Of a DNA stretch of 40,253 bases, positions 32,301-40,253 are shown one piece after another (the first letter of the stretch is position 1; each line of letters opens with the position of its first letter). Source of the DNA: Ilumatobacter sp. (GTDB taxonomy: Bacteria; Actinomycetota; Acidimicrobiia; Acidimicrobiales; Ilumatobacteraceae); the NCBI RefSeq assembly GCF_030065885.1, contig NZ_JASJCS010000026.1:1-40253 (forward strand), written 5' to 3'. A program made the translations under genes and the position numbers. The notes under the pieces are model-generated. The model was not told where the DNA came from. It was given only the letters and a program-made list of their open reading frames with translations, and ran no database searches.

Positions 32301-35300
32301 ACCGACGTGACACCCGTCGCCGCCGGCGAGTCCGCCAGCTGGACCATCACCGTGACGAACGACGGACCGTCCCCCGCCGGACCGTTCGACGTCGTCGACA
32401 TCCTCGACCCGGCCTTCACGCCGACCTCGGCCACGATCGACGCAGCGGCGTGCGTCATCGCCGGCCAGACCGTGACCTGCAGCTCGGCCGGCCTCGCTGT
32501 CGGTGCGTCGGCGACGCTCGCGATCACCGCCGACGTCGACCCGTCGACGCCGGCTGGCACCATCGCCAACACGGCATCGATCAGCGGCGCCACGACGCCC
32601 GACCCGGCCGTGTCGAACGACAGCGCCAGCTCTGACCTCGAGATCACGACCTCGGCCGACCTATCCGCCAGCAAGACCGTCGACACCGACCCGATCACAC
32701 CCGGCTTGCCGGCGACGTTCACGGTGACGGCCTCGAACGCGGGGCCGTCAGACGGTGACGCCGTCGTCGCCGCCGACGTGCTGCCACCCGGCTGGACGCT
32801 CGACGCGGCCACCGATCCGCGCTGCAGCCTGATCTCGGGAGTCGTCGACTGCGACTTCGGCGTGCTCGCGGCCGGCGGCAGCACTTCGGCCACCATCGTG
32901 GTCGTCCCACCCCCCAACACGACCGGTGGCGCGTTCACCAACACGGTCACGGTCTCGTCCAACACGCTCGACCCGGACCCGGCGGACAACGCCGGTACCG
33001 CCGGAGCGACCATCACGCCCGTCGCCGACATCTCGGTGACCAAGGTCGAGTCGCTCGACCCGGCGGTCGCCGGCGAGGCCATCGGCTACACGATCGAGGT
33101 CTCGAACGCCGGACCATCCGACGCCCGCACCGTCACGCTCGCAGATGCCGACCTGGCCGGGCTCGAGGGTGTGACGATGACGCCGGCCCAGGGCACGTGC
33201 GACACCGTCGCGTTCACCTGCGATCTCGGCACGATCACGCCCGGCTCGGTCGTCGCCGTCACCGTGACCGGGACCGTGCCGTCGAGTGCCACGCCGGGCA
33301 CCGACGTGCTCACCAACACCGTCACCGTCGCCAGCCCTGCGGACACCACCCCGGCCAACAACACAGCCACCGAGCTCACGTCGATCGTCCGATCGGCCGA
33401 TCTCGCACTCGCGAAGTCGACCGACGTCGCCACCGCCGTGGCGGGCGATCCGGTCACGTGGACGATCGCCGTCACCAATCAAGGGCCGTCGGCCGCGGCC
33501 AACGTCTCGATCAGCGACACGCTCCCGGCGGGGCTCGTGCTGGGCGGCGCGACGACGAGCATCGATGCTGGCAGCTGCTCGCTCGCCGGGCCCGCACTCT
33601 CGTGTTCCGTGCCGACGCTCGCAGCCGGCGCCACGGCGACCGCCACCGTGACCGCCCAGGTCGATCCGGCGTTCGCCGGGACGACACTCGACAACTCGGC
33701 GTCGGCGACGTCCGACGACCCCGACGACAACCTCGCCGACAACGTGCAGGCTGTCAGCCTTCCGGTCGTGAGCCGCGCCGACCTGACGATCACGAAGAAC
33801 CCCTCCAACCCGACCCCGGTCGCAGGAGAGTCGGTCACGTGGGTCGTGCAAGTGGCGAACGCCGGTCCGTCGTCCGCCCTGTCGGTCGAGGTCGACGACG
33901 TGCTGCCGGCCGGCTTCGCGCCGACCGGACCGCCGGTCACCACGACCGGCGCGTGCGATGCCACCGTCAACTGCGTCCTCGGAACGCTGGCCGTCGGTGC
34001 GCTGGTCACGATCACGATCGAGGGCACGCTCGGCACCGACGCACTCGGCGTGCTGACCAACACGGCGACCGTCACGTCCACCACGACCGACCCCGCCCCG
34101 GGCGACAACACTGCAACCGCCGACGTCGACGTGAGGGGGCTGGCTGATCTGTCGATCACCAAGGTCGGCGACCTCGTCGAGTTCACCGCGGGCTCGCCGG
34201 CGTCGTGGACCATCACCGTCGACAACACCGGCCCGTCGGACGCCGAGAACGTCGCCGTCGCCGACACCCTCCCGCCGGCGGGATTCGCCGGTGCCACCCT
34301 GGTCCCGTCGCAGGGCGCCTGCACCGGCGCATCCTGCGACCTCGGCACCATCGCGGCCGGCGGTTCGGCGACGATCTCCGTCAGCGGCACGATCTCGGCG
34401 GCCTTCACCGGTGCCGACATCACGAACGCCGCATCGGTCTCGACGACCACACCCGACCCCGACGGGTCGAACGACGCGACGAGCTCGACGGTGCCGGTCG
34501 CGCCGGTCGCCGACCTGTCGATCACGAAGCGCGCGATCGGCGAGCCGTTCGTGCCCGGTGCGCCGGTCACTTGGGAGATCGTGGTCACCAACAACGGACC
34601 GTCGGACACCGCCGACGCCACGGTGACCGACACGCTTCCCGCCGGCGCCCTGATCACGTCGGCAACCGCCGCACCCTCGGGCACGTGCACCGGAACCGGC
34701 ACCTCGTCGCTGTCCTGCGACCTCGGACCGCTCGCAGCTGGTGCGGTCGTCACCGTGACCGTGGCCGCGGACCTCCCGGCAGGGGTCGCTGCCGGCACCT
34801 TGACGAACACGGCGACGGTCTCGTCGACGACCGCCGACCCGGACGGCACGAACGACTCGTCGACCGACGTCGCCGACGTCGTGCCCGAGGCTGACCTGCA
34901 ACTCGCCAAGGCGTTCACGACGATCAACGCCGTCGCCGGCCAGCAGGTGCTCTGGGACGTGACCGTGGTCAACGCCGGCCCGTCCGACGCCCGCAACGTC
35001 GTCGTGACCGACCCACTGCCGCCCGGTCTCACGCTCGCGTTCTTCCCGCCCGGATGCACCGGCACGACGACGATCACGTGCAGCCTGGGCGACCTCCCCG
35101 ACGGTGCGACGGTGACGCTGAACTTCGTCGGCGACCTCTCCCCCGACGCCCGCGGGGTGCTGTCGAACACGGCCACCGTCGCCGGCGACACGGCCGATCC
35201 GGACGGCTCGAACGACAGCGCGACGGCGACGCGGACGATCGACGTGACGAGCGACGTCACGATCGTGAAGACGGCGCCCTCCCCCGTGCCGGTGCCGGGT

Positions 35301-38300
35301 GGCGCCCCCGGGCGCTGGACGATCACGCTGACCAACAACGGGCCGTCCACCGCCAACGGCGTGACCGTCGATGATCCGATCACCGGCGTCGTCAACGTTG
35401 CGCTCGGGGCAGCCGGATCCTCCGGAGCCTGCAGCACGGCGGTCGTCTGCACGATCGGCGACCTGCCTCCCGGCGCCAGCGTGACGGTGCTGATCGACGT
35501 CGCCTACCCCGCCGACGCGACACCGGGCACCGTGAGCAACACCGCGACCGTCTCGGCCTCGACGCCGCTCACCGGCACGCTCTCGTCGACCGATTCCTTC
35601 GCGCTCGCCGCGAGCGCCGACCTGGTCATCACGAAGGTGCTGCCGGGCGATCCGATCACGGCCGGCACGGCCGGGAGCTACGTCATCGACGTCGTCAACC
35701 AAGGGCCGAGCGACGCCTCCGGCGTGCTGGTCACCGACGTGCTTCCCCCGCAGGCGACCAGCCCCGTCGCGCCGGCCGGGTGTTCGATCGCCACTGGCAC
35801 GCTGACGTGCAGTGTCGCCACGCTCGCGTCGGGTGCCGCCGTGCAGTACACCGTCGACTTCGTCGCCGATCCGGCCACGGTGGCGGGCGACCTCGACAAC
35901 ACGGCGACCGTCACGGCGACGAGCGCCGACCCCGACGGCACGAACAACTCGGCGTCGATCACCACCGGCGTGGTCGCGGTGGCGGATCTGGTCGTGTCCA
36001 AGGGCCTGAACAGCGGTCCGTCACCCGCGATCGCCGGGTCGGCCACACCGTTCGTGTTCGAGGCGACGGTCGACAACAACGGTCCGTCGGCTGCGGCGAA
36101 CGTGGTCCTCACCGACGTCGTGCCGGCCGGGTTCACACTGAACGCCGCCTCGGTCACGGGCACCGGTGAGCTGGCGGGCGCATGTTCCGCGAGCGGTGCG
36201 ACGATCACCTGCTCGGTCGCCTCGCTGCTCGCGACCGGTGGCGTCACCTACGAGGCGACCCTCGACCCCGACACGCCCGCAGGGCCGCTGACGAACACGG
36301 CGACGGTCACCAGCACGACGACCGATCCTGCGCCCGACAACAACAGCGACGACCACATCACCGACGTCGAGCGTGCGACGGCGGTGACCTTCACCAAGAC
36401 GTCGACCACGCCGAACCCGCTGGCCGGCACCACGGCGTCGTGGCAGGTGACGGGCACGGTCGCCGGGCCCTCGACCGCCGAGGCGTCGACGTTCAGTGAC
36501 ACCTTGCCGGTGGGGTTCACGCCGACCTCGGTGACCGCCACCGTCGACGCCGCACCCGTCGCGTGCACGGTCGCCGGACGCCTCATCAGCTGCCCACTCG
36601 GCGAGCTCGCCCCCGGCGCGAACCTCCTCGTGTCGATCACCGCCGACATCGACCCGGCGCTGGCGTCCGGCGGCTACGACAACGCAGCGAACTTCTCCAC
36701 GATCACGCCGGGCGGCAGCAGCTCGTCGACCGCCACGACCACGCTCGGCCGGCAGGCCGATCTGACCACGTCCAAGGTGCCGGTGGGCGTGGGACCGTTC
36801 GTCGCCGGCCAGCCGCTCGCCTGGACCATCACCGTCACCAACAACGGGCCCTCGACGTCGGAGAACGTGACCGTCACCGAGGCGCCATCCGGCGACTACC
36901 TCGTCGACGGCCTCAGCGCGTCGCAAGGCTCGTGCACCGCCGTGTCCTGCGACCTCGGGACGCTGCTGGTGGGCGACAGCGCCACGATCACGGTCCGCGG
37001 CTCGGTCGATCCCGCTGCGCCGGCCGGCACGGTGGGCAACGTGGCGTTCGTCGGGTCGGACACGCCGGGTGCGACACCGCCGGCCATCGGATCCGCACCG
37101 ACCATCCGCGAGGTCTCGCTGCGCGTCACGAAGACGGCCGCTCCCGTCGTCGCCACGGCCGGAAGTGCGCTGACGTGGACGGTGACCGTCGTGAACGACG
37201 GCCCGTCGACGGCCGAGAACGTCACGGTCGACGACGTCGTGCCGGCCGAGCTCGTCTCCCAGGTCGTCACCCCCTCGGTCGGCACGTGGGCGGCGCCGAC
37301 GTGGACGGTGGGCACGCTGTTGGTGGGCCAGGTCGCCACGCTGACGATCGACGGCACGCTGATCCCTGCATACGACCTTCCCGACACCAGCAACACTGCG
37401 ACCGTCGCCACCTCCGATCCGAACGTCGGCGACACCGCCGCAACCGTCACCACGCCGGTGCTCCGGAGCGCCGACGTCGCCGTCGACAAGCGCACGATCA
37501 CCAGCCCGGTGGTCGCGGGCGCGCCGGTCACCTGGGAGATCGACGTCACGAACAACGGGCCATCCGATGCCACCGATGTCGTCGTGACCGACGTCGTGCC
37601 GTCGTTCATGGAACCCGACACGGCGACCTTCACGGTGGCGCCTCCCACAGCTGCGACGTGCGACGCGGCGACCGGCGTGTGCGACTTCGGCACGATCACC
37701 GCCGGCACGCCGACCACCACCATCACGGTGACGGCAGACCTGGCCGCCGACACCGAGGCGGGCCTGGACCTCGTCAACACGGCAACCGCCACGACGACGA
37801 CACCCGACCCGGACGGTTCGAACGACACCGCCACCACGACCGACCCCGTGACGACCGTCGCCGATCTCGTGATCGCGAAGGTGGCGGTCACCGACCCGCT
37901 CGTGGCCGGAGCGCCGGCGACGTGGCGGATCACGGTGACGAACAACGGGCCGTCCGACGCGCAAGATCTGACCATCACCGACACGCCGACCGGGGTGCTG
38001 GCGGGCGCGTCCGCGAGCTCGGGAGGCGCGGCTTGTACCGGGTTGACCTGCACGCTCGCATCCCTCGGTGCCGGCGAGCAGGTCGTGGTCGACGTGACCG
38101 GCACCCTCGCCGCCGGCATCCCCGACGGCACCGACGTCACGAACACCGCCGAGGTCACCTCACCCACCGATCCCAACTCCGGCACCAAGACAGCGAGCGT
38201 CACGGCGCCGGTCTCGAGGCGTGCCGATCTCCGCGTCGAGAAGGTCGTCACCACGCCTCCCGTCGCCGGTGAGCCGGTCGTCTGGACCGTCACCGTGACG

Positions 38301-40253
38301 AATGACGGCCCCTCCGATGCGCTCCCGGTGACGCTGACGGACGTGCTGCCGCCCGAGGTGACGAACGCATCGCTGGTGCCGAGTCAGGGCACGTGTCCCG
38401 GCGATGCGTCGCCGTGCGACCTCGGCATCATCACCGCTGGCGCAGCTGTCACGGTGACGGTGACGGCCGATGTGCCCTCGGGCGTCGCCGACGGCACCAC
38501 GATCACCAACAGCGCCTCAGCGTCGTCGGTGACGACCGATCCCGATGGTTCGAACGACACCGGTTCGGTCGACGCGACCGTGGTGGCCGAGGTCGACCTC
38601 TCGATCGACAAGGTGGTGCTGACGCCCGTCGTCGTCGCAGGCGAGCCCGTGTCGTGGTCGGTCACACTCACGAACAACGGTCCGTCCGACGTCCAGAGCC
38701 CGCTGATCACCGACTTCCTGCCCGCCGACGTGTCGTTCGTCGGACTGGCCCCCTGCGCGGAATCCACGCCCGGCCAGGTCCTCTGCCCGCTCTCCCCGAT
38801 CGTGGCCGGCGGGTCCGACACCGTGACCGTCGTCGGTGTCGTCGACGCCGCCGTTCCCGACGGAACCGTGCTCACCAACACTGCGTTCGCGTCGTCGGAG
38901 ATCCTCGACTCCGACCTCTCCGACAACAGCGACTCGGTCGACTCCCCCGTGACGACGTCGGCTGACCTTGCGGTGGCGAAGGTGCTCGACACCAGCCCGG
39001 TGGTGGCCGGTGAGGACGTGACGTGGACGGTGACGGTGACCAACAACGGGCCGTCGGATGCCCAGAACGTCAGCGTCGCCGACACGTTGCCGGCCAACGT
39101 GACGTTCGTGTCGACTGCCGGGTGTGCGGAGGACCCGGACGGGAGTCCGATCTGCAGCCTGGGCACGATCGCAGCCGGCGCCTCGGCGAGCTACACGATC
39201 ACCGGGTTGCTCGCCGCCGACGCTGCTGATGGGTCGACGATCGCCAACAGCGCCGCGGTCAGCTCGGACACGGCGGATCCGACGCCGGGCAACGATTCGG
39301 TGACGACGCCTGATGCGCCGGTGACCACCTCGGCTGACCTGGCGGTGGCGAAGGTGCTCGACACCAGCCCGGTGGTGGCTGGTGAGAACGTGACTTGGAC
39401 GGTGACGGTGACCAACAACGGGCCGTCGGACGCCCAGAACGTCAGCGTCGCGGACACGTTGCCGGCCAACGTGACGTTCGTGTCGACTGCCGGCTGTGCC
39501 GAGGACCCGGCCGGCAACCCGACCTGCAGCCTCGGCACGATCGCCGCCGGCGCCACCGCCAGCTACGCGATCACCGGGCTGCTCGCGGTGGACGCGGTCG
39601 ATGGGTCGACGATCAGCAATCAGGCCACGGTTGCGTCGTCGACGGCGGATCCTGACGGGTTCAACAACACGGTCTCGTCGGCGCCCGCTCCGGTCACGAC
39701 ATCGGCGGATCTGGGGGTCGCGAAGGTGCTCGACACCAGCCCGGTGGTGGCCGGTGAGGACGTGACTTGGACGGTGACGGTGACCAACAACGGGCCGTCG
39801 GACGCCCAGAACGTCAGGGTCGCAGACACGCTGCCGGCCAACGTGACGTTCGTGTTGACTGCCGGCTGTGTCGAGGACCCGGCCGGGAACCCGACCTGCA
39901 GCCTGGGCACGATCGCAGCCGGCGCCTCGGCGAGCTACACGATCACCGGGCTGCTCGCCGCCGACGCTGCTGATGGGTCGACGATCGCCAACACCGCTGT
40001 CGTCAGCTCCGACACCGCCGATCCCGACGGGTTCAACAACACGATCTCCTCGGCGCCAGCGCCGGTGACGACGTCGGCGGATCTGGGTGTGGCGAAGGTG
40101 CTGGACACCGATCCGGTGGTGGCGGGTGAGAACGTCACGTGGACGGTGACGGTGACCAACAACGGCCCGTCGGACGCCCAGAACGTCACCGTCACCGACA
40201 CCCTGCCCGCCAACGTCACCTTCGTGTCCACCGCAGGGTGTGCGGAGGACCCG
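29316..40253 (+). CDS. Giant exported protein with 27 DUF11-type repeats (3' end beyond window)
   Basis: 3,646 codons without a stop to the window edge. The start is TTG 29316, chosen for the GGAAGGA 6 nt upstream and the signal peptide (residues about 1-43, 'LGAALVILASTAVTIAPA'). Residues about 44-358 form an N-terminal beta domain with 'ATLLFAGLYWGA', common in front of DUF11 arrays. From about 359, 27 repeats of about 124 residues follow. Each starts with a strand like 'VTWTVTVTNNGPSDA', then 'ADTLPA', a Cys-pair hairpin, and ends 'NTATVSSxxxDPDGxNN'. Such repeats are Ig-like sandwiches in surface adhesins and stalks. Repeats 24-27 are nearly identical. The C-terminus, and so any wall or membrane anchor, is not seen. 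Role in adhesion or as a surface layer is inference. Confidence 0.92.
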   Translation, partial: MSSVNRARARRRSIRASRLGAALVILASTAVTIAPAADPVEARTARAFGIRFQTDTNGAIDIFGNTLLTCPGSCATVQNPTGTNSRYNNQFDMTPVDADSDPSTSNSSSATVSYPAGATLLFAGLYWGAQSNSGQRNRLDLRVPGAASYTTVTASQLDNFGQDYQAFADITSVVAAAGPGEYFGANIRANENRNDYAGWAIVVAYEDPALPLRNLTVFDGYGLVANRSADRILDIPLSGFLSPPTGPVNAELGVIAYEGDGGIRGDQFLLDGNVLSNGQNPSDDFFNSTVSTDGSNDGGRNPDYQNTLGFDADEVDVSGIIPNAATSATLRLTTTGDAYFPGMVSTQIDLFAPQFPTITKTVVDVNGGTAQVGDVLHYSVSMTNVGLDPALDARISDVIPTNTTYVPESMLVNGSPVGDSGSDGDAGEFDGTRVSAFVGTGATSTGGGTIGPNESAQLEFDVTIDIAAAGTDVTNVAQFDYVAQTLGQPFTFTTNSVVTPVDPLADLAISKVAFPEPFIAGAAAGYTLTVTNNGPNPADNVSVADVLPAEFAGATVTPSQGSCTGSLNCTIGTLGVGASATVDVSVTLASGTDPALVINNTATVTGSVTDLDTSNNASTVSTAVDAEADLRISKSAGPVTATAGEPLTYTVTVVNDGPSDADAVQVAEILPPELLSPVLTPSAGGACTGTTCTFAGLAPGANATVTVSGTVSTSASGTLTNAATASAATPDPDPGDNTAVLDSPVVQSADLSVTKTASPSPAVAGELVTYTVTVANAGPSDATNVALADTLPALTGVTVTSNAGTCTGTSSVSCDLGTIADGGQVVVTVTGTVPADQTADLTNVASVSSDAPDPVAGNDSTSLDTPVVAVADLRIEKTVAPNPIVIGSPVTYTITVTNDGPSDAASATVADTLPGDLAGVTVSSSQGGCAAFPCDLGPIAAGASATITVGATATGTDTDNTATVSSTTTDPDGSDNSATVTTTVTSIADLRVDKATDVTPVAAGESASWTITVTNDGPSPAGPFDVVDILDPAFTPTSATIDAAACVIAGQTVTCSSAGLAVGASATLAITADVDPSTPAGTIANTASISGATTPDPAVSNDSASSDLEITTSADLSASKTVDTDPITPGLPATFTVTASNAGPSDGDAVVAADVLPPGWTLDAATDPRCSLISGVVDCDFGVLAAGGSTSATIVVVPPPNTTGGAFTNTVTVSSNTLDPDPADNAGTAGATITPVADISVTKVESLDPAVAGEAIGYTIEVSNAGPSDARTVTLADADLAGLEGVTMTPAQGTCDTVAFTCDLGTITPGSVVAVTVTGTVPSSATPGTDVLTNTVTVASPADTTPANNTATELTSIVRSADLALAKSTDVATAVAGDPVTWTIAVTNQGPSAAANVSISDTLPAGLVLGGATTSIDAGSCSLAGPALSCSVPTLAAGATATATVTAQVDPAFAGTTLDNSASATSDDPDDNLADNVQAVSLPVVSRADLTITKNPSNPTPVAGESVTWVVQVANAGPSSALSVEVDDVLPAGFAPTGPPVTTTGACDATVNCVLGTLAVGALVTITIEGTLGTDALGVLTNTATVTSTTTDPAPGDNTATADVDVRGLADLSITKVGDLVEFTAGSPASWTITVDNTGPSDAENVAVADTLPPAGFAGATLVPSQGACTGASCDLGTIAAGGSATISVSGTISAAFTGADITNAASVSTTTPDPDGSNDATSSTVPVAPVADLSITKRAIGEPFVPGAPVTWEIVVTNNGPSDTADATVTDTLPAGALITSATAAPSGTCTGTGTSSLSCDLGPLAAGAVVTVTVAADLPAGVAAGTLTNTATVSSTTADPDGTNDSSTDVADVVPEADLQLAKAFTTINAVAGQQVLWDVTVVNAGPSDARNVVVTDPLPPGLTLAFFPPGCTGTTTITCSLGDLPDGATVTLNFVGDLSPDARGVLSNTATVAGDTADPDGSNDSATATRTIDVTSDVTIVKTAPSPVPVPGGAPGRWTITLTNNGPSTANGVTVDDPITGVVNVALGAAGSSGACSTAVVCTIGDLPPGASVTVLIDVAYPADATPGTVSNTATVSASTPLTGTLSSTDSFALAASADLVITKVLPGDPITAGTAGSYVIDVVNQGPSDASGVLVTDVLPPQATSPVAPAGCSIATGTLTCSVATLASGAAVQYTVDFVADPATVAGDLDNTATVTATSADPDGTNNSASITTGVVAVADLVVSKGLNSGPSPAIAGSATPFVFEATVDNNGPSAAANVVLTDVVPAGFTLNAASVTGTGELAGACSASGATITCSVASLLATGGVTYEATLDPDTPAGPLTNTATVTSTTTDPAPDNNSDDHITDVERATAVTFTKTSTTPNPLAGTTASWQVTGTVAGPSTAEASTFSDTLPVGFTPTSVTATVDAAPVACTVAGRLISCPLGELAPGANLLVSITADIDPALASGGYDNAANFSTITPGGSSSSTATTTLGRQADLTTSKVPVGVGPFVAGQPLAWTITVTNNGPSTSENVTVTEAPSGDYLVDGLSASQGSCTAVSCDLGTLLVGDSATITVRGSVDPAAPAGTVGNVAFVGSDTPGATPPAIGSAPTIREVSLRVTKTAAPVVATAGSALTWTVTVVNDGPSTAENVTVDDVVPAELVSQVVTPSVGTWAAPTWTVGTLLVGQVATLTIDGTLIPAYDLPDTSNTATVATSDPNVGDTAATVTTPVLRSADVAVDKRTITSPVVAGAPVTWEIDVTNNGPSDATDVVVTDVVPSFMEPDTATFTVAPPTAATCDAATGVCDFGTITAGTPTTTITVTADLAADTEAGLDLVNTATATTTTPDPDGSNDTATTTDPVTTVADLVIAKVAVTDPLVAGAPATWRITVTNNGPSDAQDLTITDTPTGVLAGASASSGGAACTGLTCTLASLGAGEQVVVDVTGTLAAGIPDGTDVTNTAEVTSPTDPNSGTKTASVTAPVSRRADLRVEKVVTTPPVAGEPVVWTVTVTNDGPSDALPVTLTDVLPPEVTNASLVPSQGTCPGDASPCDLGIITAGAAVTVTVTADVPSGVADGTTITNSASASSVTTDPDGSNDTGSVDATVVAEVDLSIDKVVLTPVVVAGEPVSWSVTLTNNGPSDVQSPLITDFLPADVSFVGLAPCAESTPGQVLCPLSPIVAGGSDTVTVVGVVDAAVPDGTVLTNTAFASSEILDSDLSDNSDSVDSPVTTSADLAVAKVLDTSPVVAGEDVTWTVTVTNNGPSDAQNVSVADTLPANVTFVSTAGCAEDPDGSPICSLGTIAAGASASYTITGLLAADAADGSTIANSAAVSSDTADPTPGNDSVTTPDAPVTTSADLAVAKVLDTSPVVAGENVTWTVTVTNNGPSDAQNVSVADTLPANVTFVSTAGCAEDPAGNPTCSLGTIAAGATASYAITGLLAVDAVDGSTISNQATVASSTADPDGFNNTVSSAPAPVTTSADLGVAKVLDTSPVVAGEDVTWTVTVTNNGPSDAQNVRVADTLPANVTFVLTAGCVEDPAGNPTCSLGTIAAGASASYTITGLLAADAADGSTIANTAVVSSDTADPDGFNNTISSAPAPVTTSADLGVAKVLDTDPVVAGENVTWTVTVTNNGPSDAQNVTVTDTLPANVTFVSTAGCAEDP
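38949..40253 (+). repeat. Tandem 372-bp repeats, 3.5 copies, continuing past the edge
   Basis: Units begin at 38949, 39321, 39693 and 40065, exactly 372 bp apart, each opening with GTGACGACGTCGGC or a close variant. The copies share long identical stretches, whereas the 23 earlier repeats are diverged at DNA level. This marks recent duplication or gene conversion at the downstream end, and a place where read assembly may collapse copies. Confidence 0.93.

Noticed and set aside
31259..38293. Several minus-strand open frames of 465-984 codons under the DUF11 array
   Set aside because: They repeat with the same period as the array and mirror its codons, so they are shadows of a repetitive GC-rich coding region.
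38949..40253. Regular repeats considered as a CRISPR array or satellite DNA
   Set aside because: The unit is 372 bp, keeps the reading frame and encodes a protein domain. There are no short repeats with unique spacers.

Overview
The window reads as a chromosome segment of a high-GC actinobacterium, most likely from the class Acidimicrobiia (Ilumatobacter-like). This is inference: the supporting signs are a WhiB gene, many TANNNT hexamers 6-8 nt before start codons (leaderless transcripts), Thr-rich linkers on exported proteins, and a gene block collinear, as I recall it, with Mycobacterium tuberculosis Rv1822-Rv1832. No rRNA, tRNA, CRISPR array or complete insertion sequence was seen.

Left part (1-9.1 kb) is mostly housekeeping. 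It holds the start of an unrecognised nucleic-acid-binding-like protein (minus, runs off the left edge), a gamma-class carbonic anhydrase homologue, prmA, ribokinase, whiB, threonine aldolase, a divergent RpiR-type regulator, prfC (RF3) and a DUF3626 protein. Several have a visible promoter or translation signal, including a TTGACT-17-TACGTT promoter for whiB.

The 9.1-18.5 kb part is more accessory and envelope-directed. It has a 972-residue secreted protein of unknown function with a long hydrophobic hairpin, a small zinc-ribbon gene whose start and stop codons both lie in 15-bp inverted repeats, about 450 bp without a gene, an exported M23 peptidase with six peptidoglycan-binding repeats, a short F420-type oxidoreductase and a CapA-family lipoprotein.

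The 18.5-29.2 kb part centres on glycine metabolism. A tandem glycine riboswitch precedes gcvP. gcvT and gcvH lie on the opposite strand in the block pgsA-like, gcvH, FHA (GarA/OdhI-like), ftsR-type MerR, DUF151, ResR-type MerR, gcvT. With threonine aldolase upstream, the window holds a glycine-producing enzyme and three of the four glycine-cleavage components; the L-protein is absent. A DUF4185-like exported protein, a Lys-rich-tailed protein and a HIT hydrolase fill the rest.

The right end (29.3 kb to the edge) is one open frame of 3,646 codons with no stop. It is a giant exported protein with an N-terminal domain and 27 DUF11-type beta-sandwich repeats of about 124 residues. The last four copies are nearly identical with an exact 372-bp period. 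Its promoter region shares a TCAAG-N6-TCAAG box with that of the 972-residue secreted protein, which suggests a common regulator.
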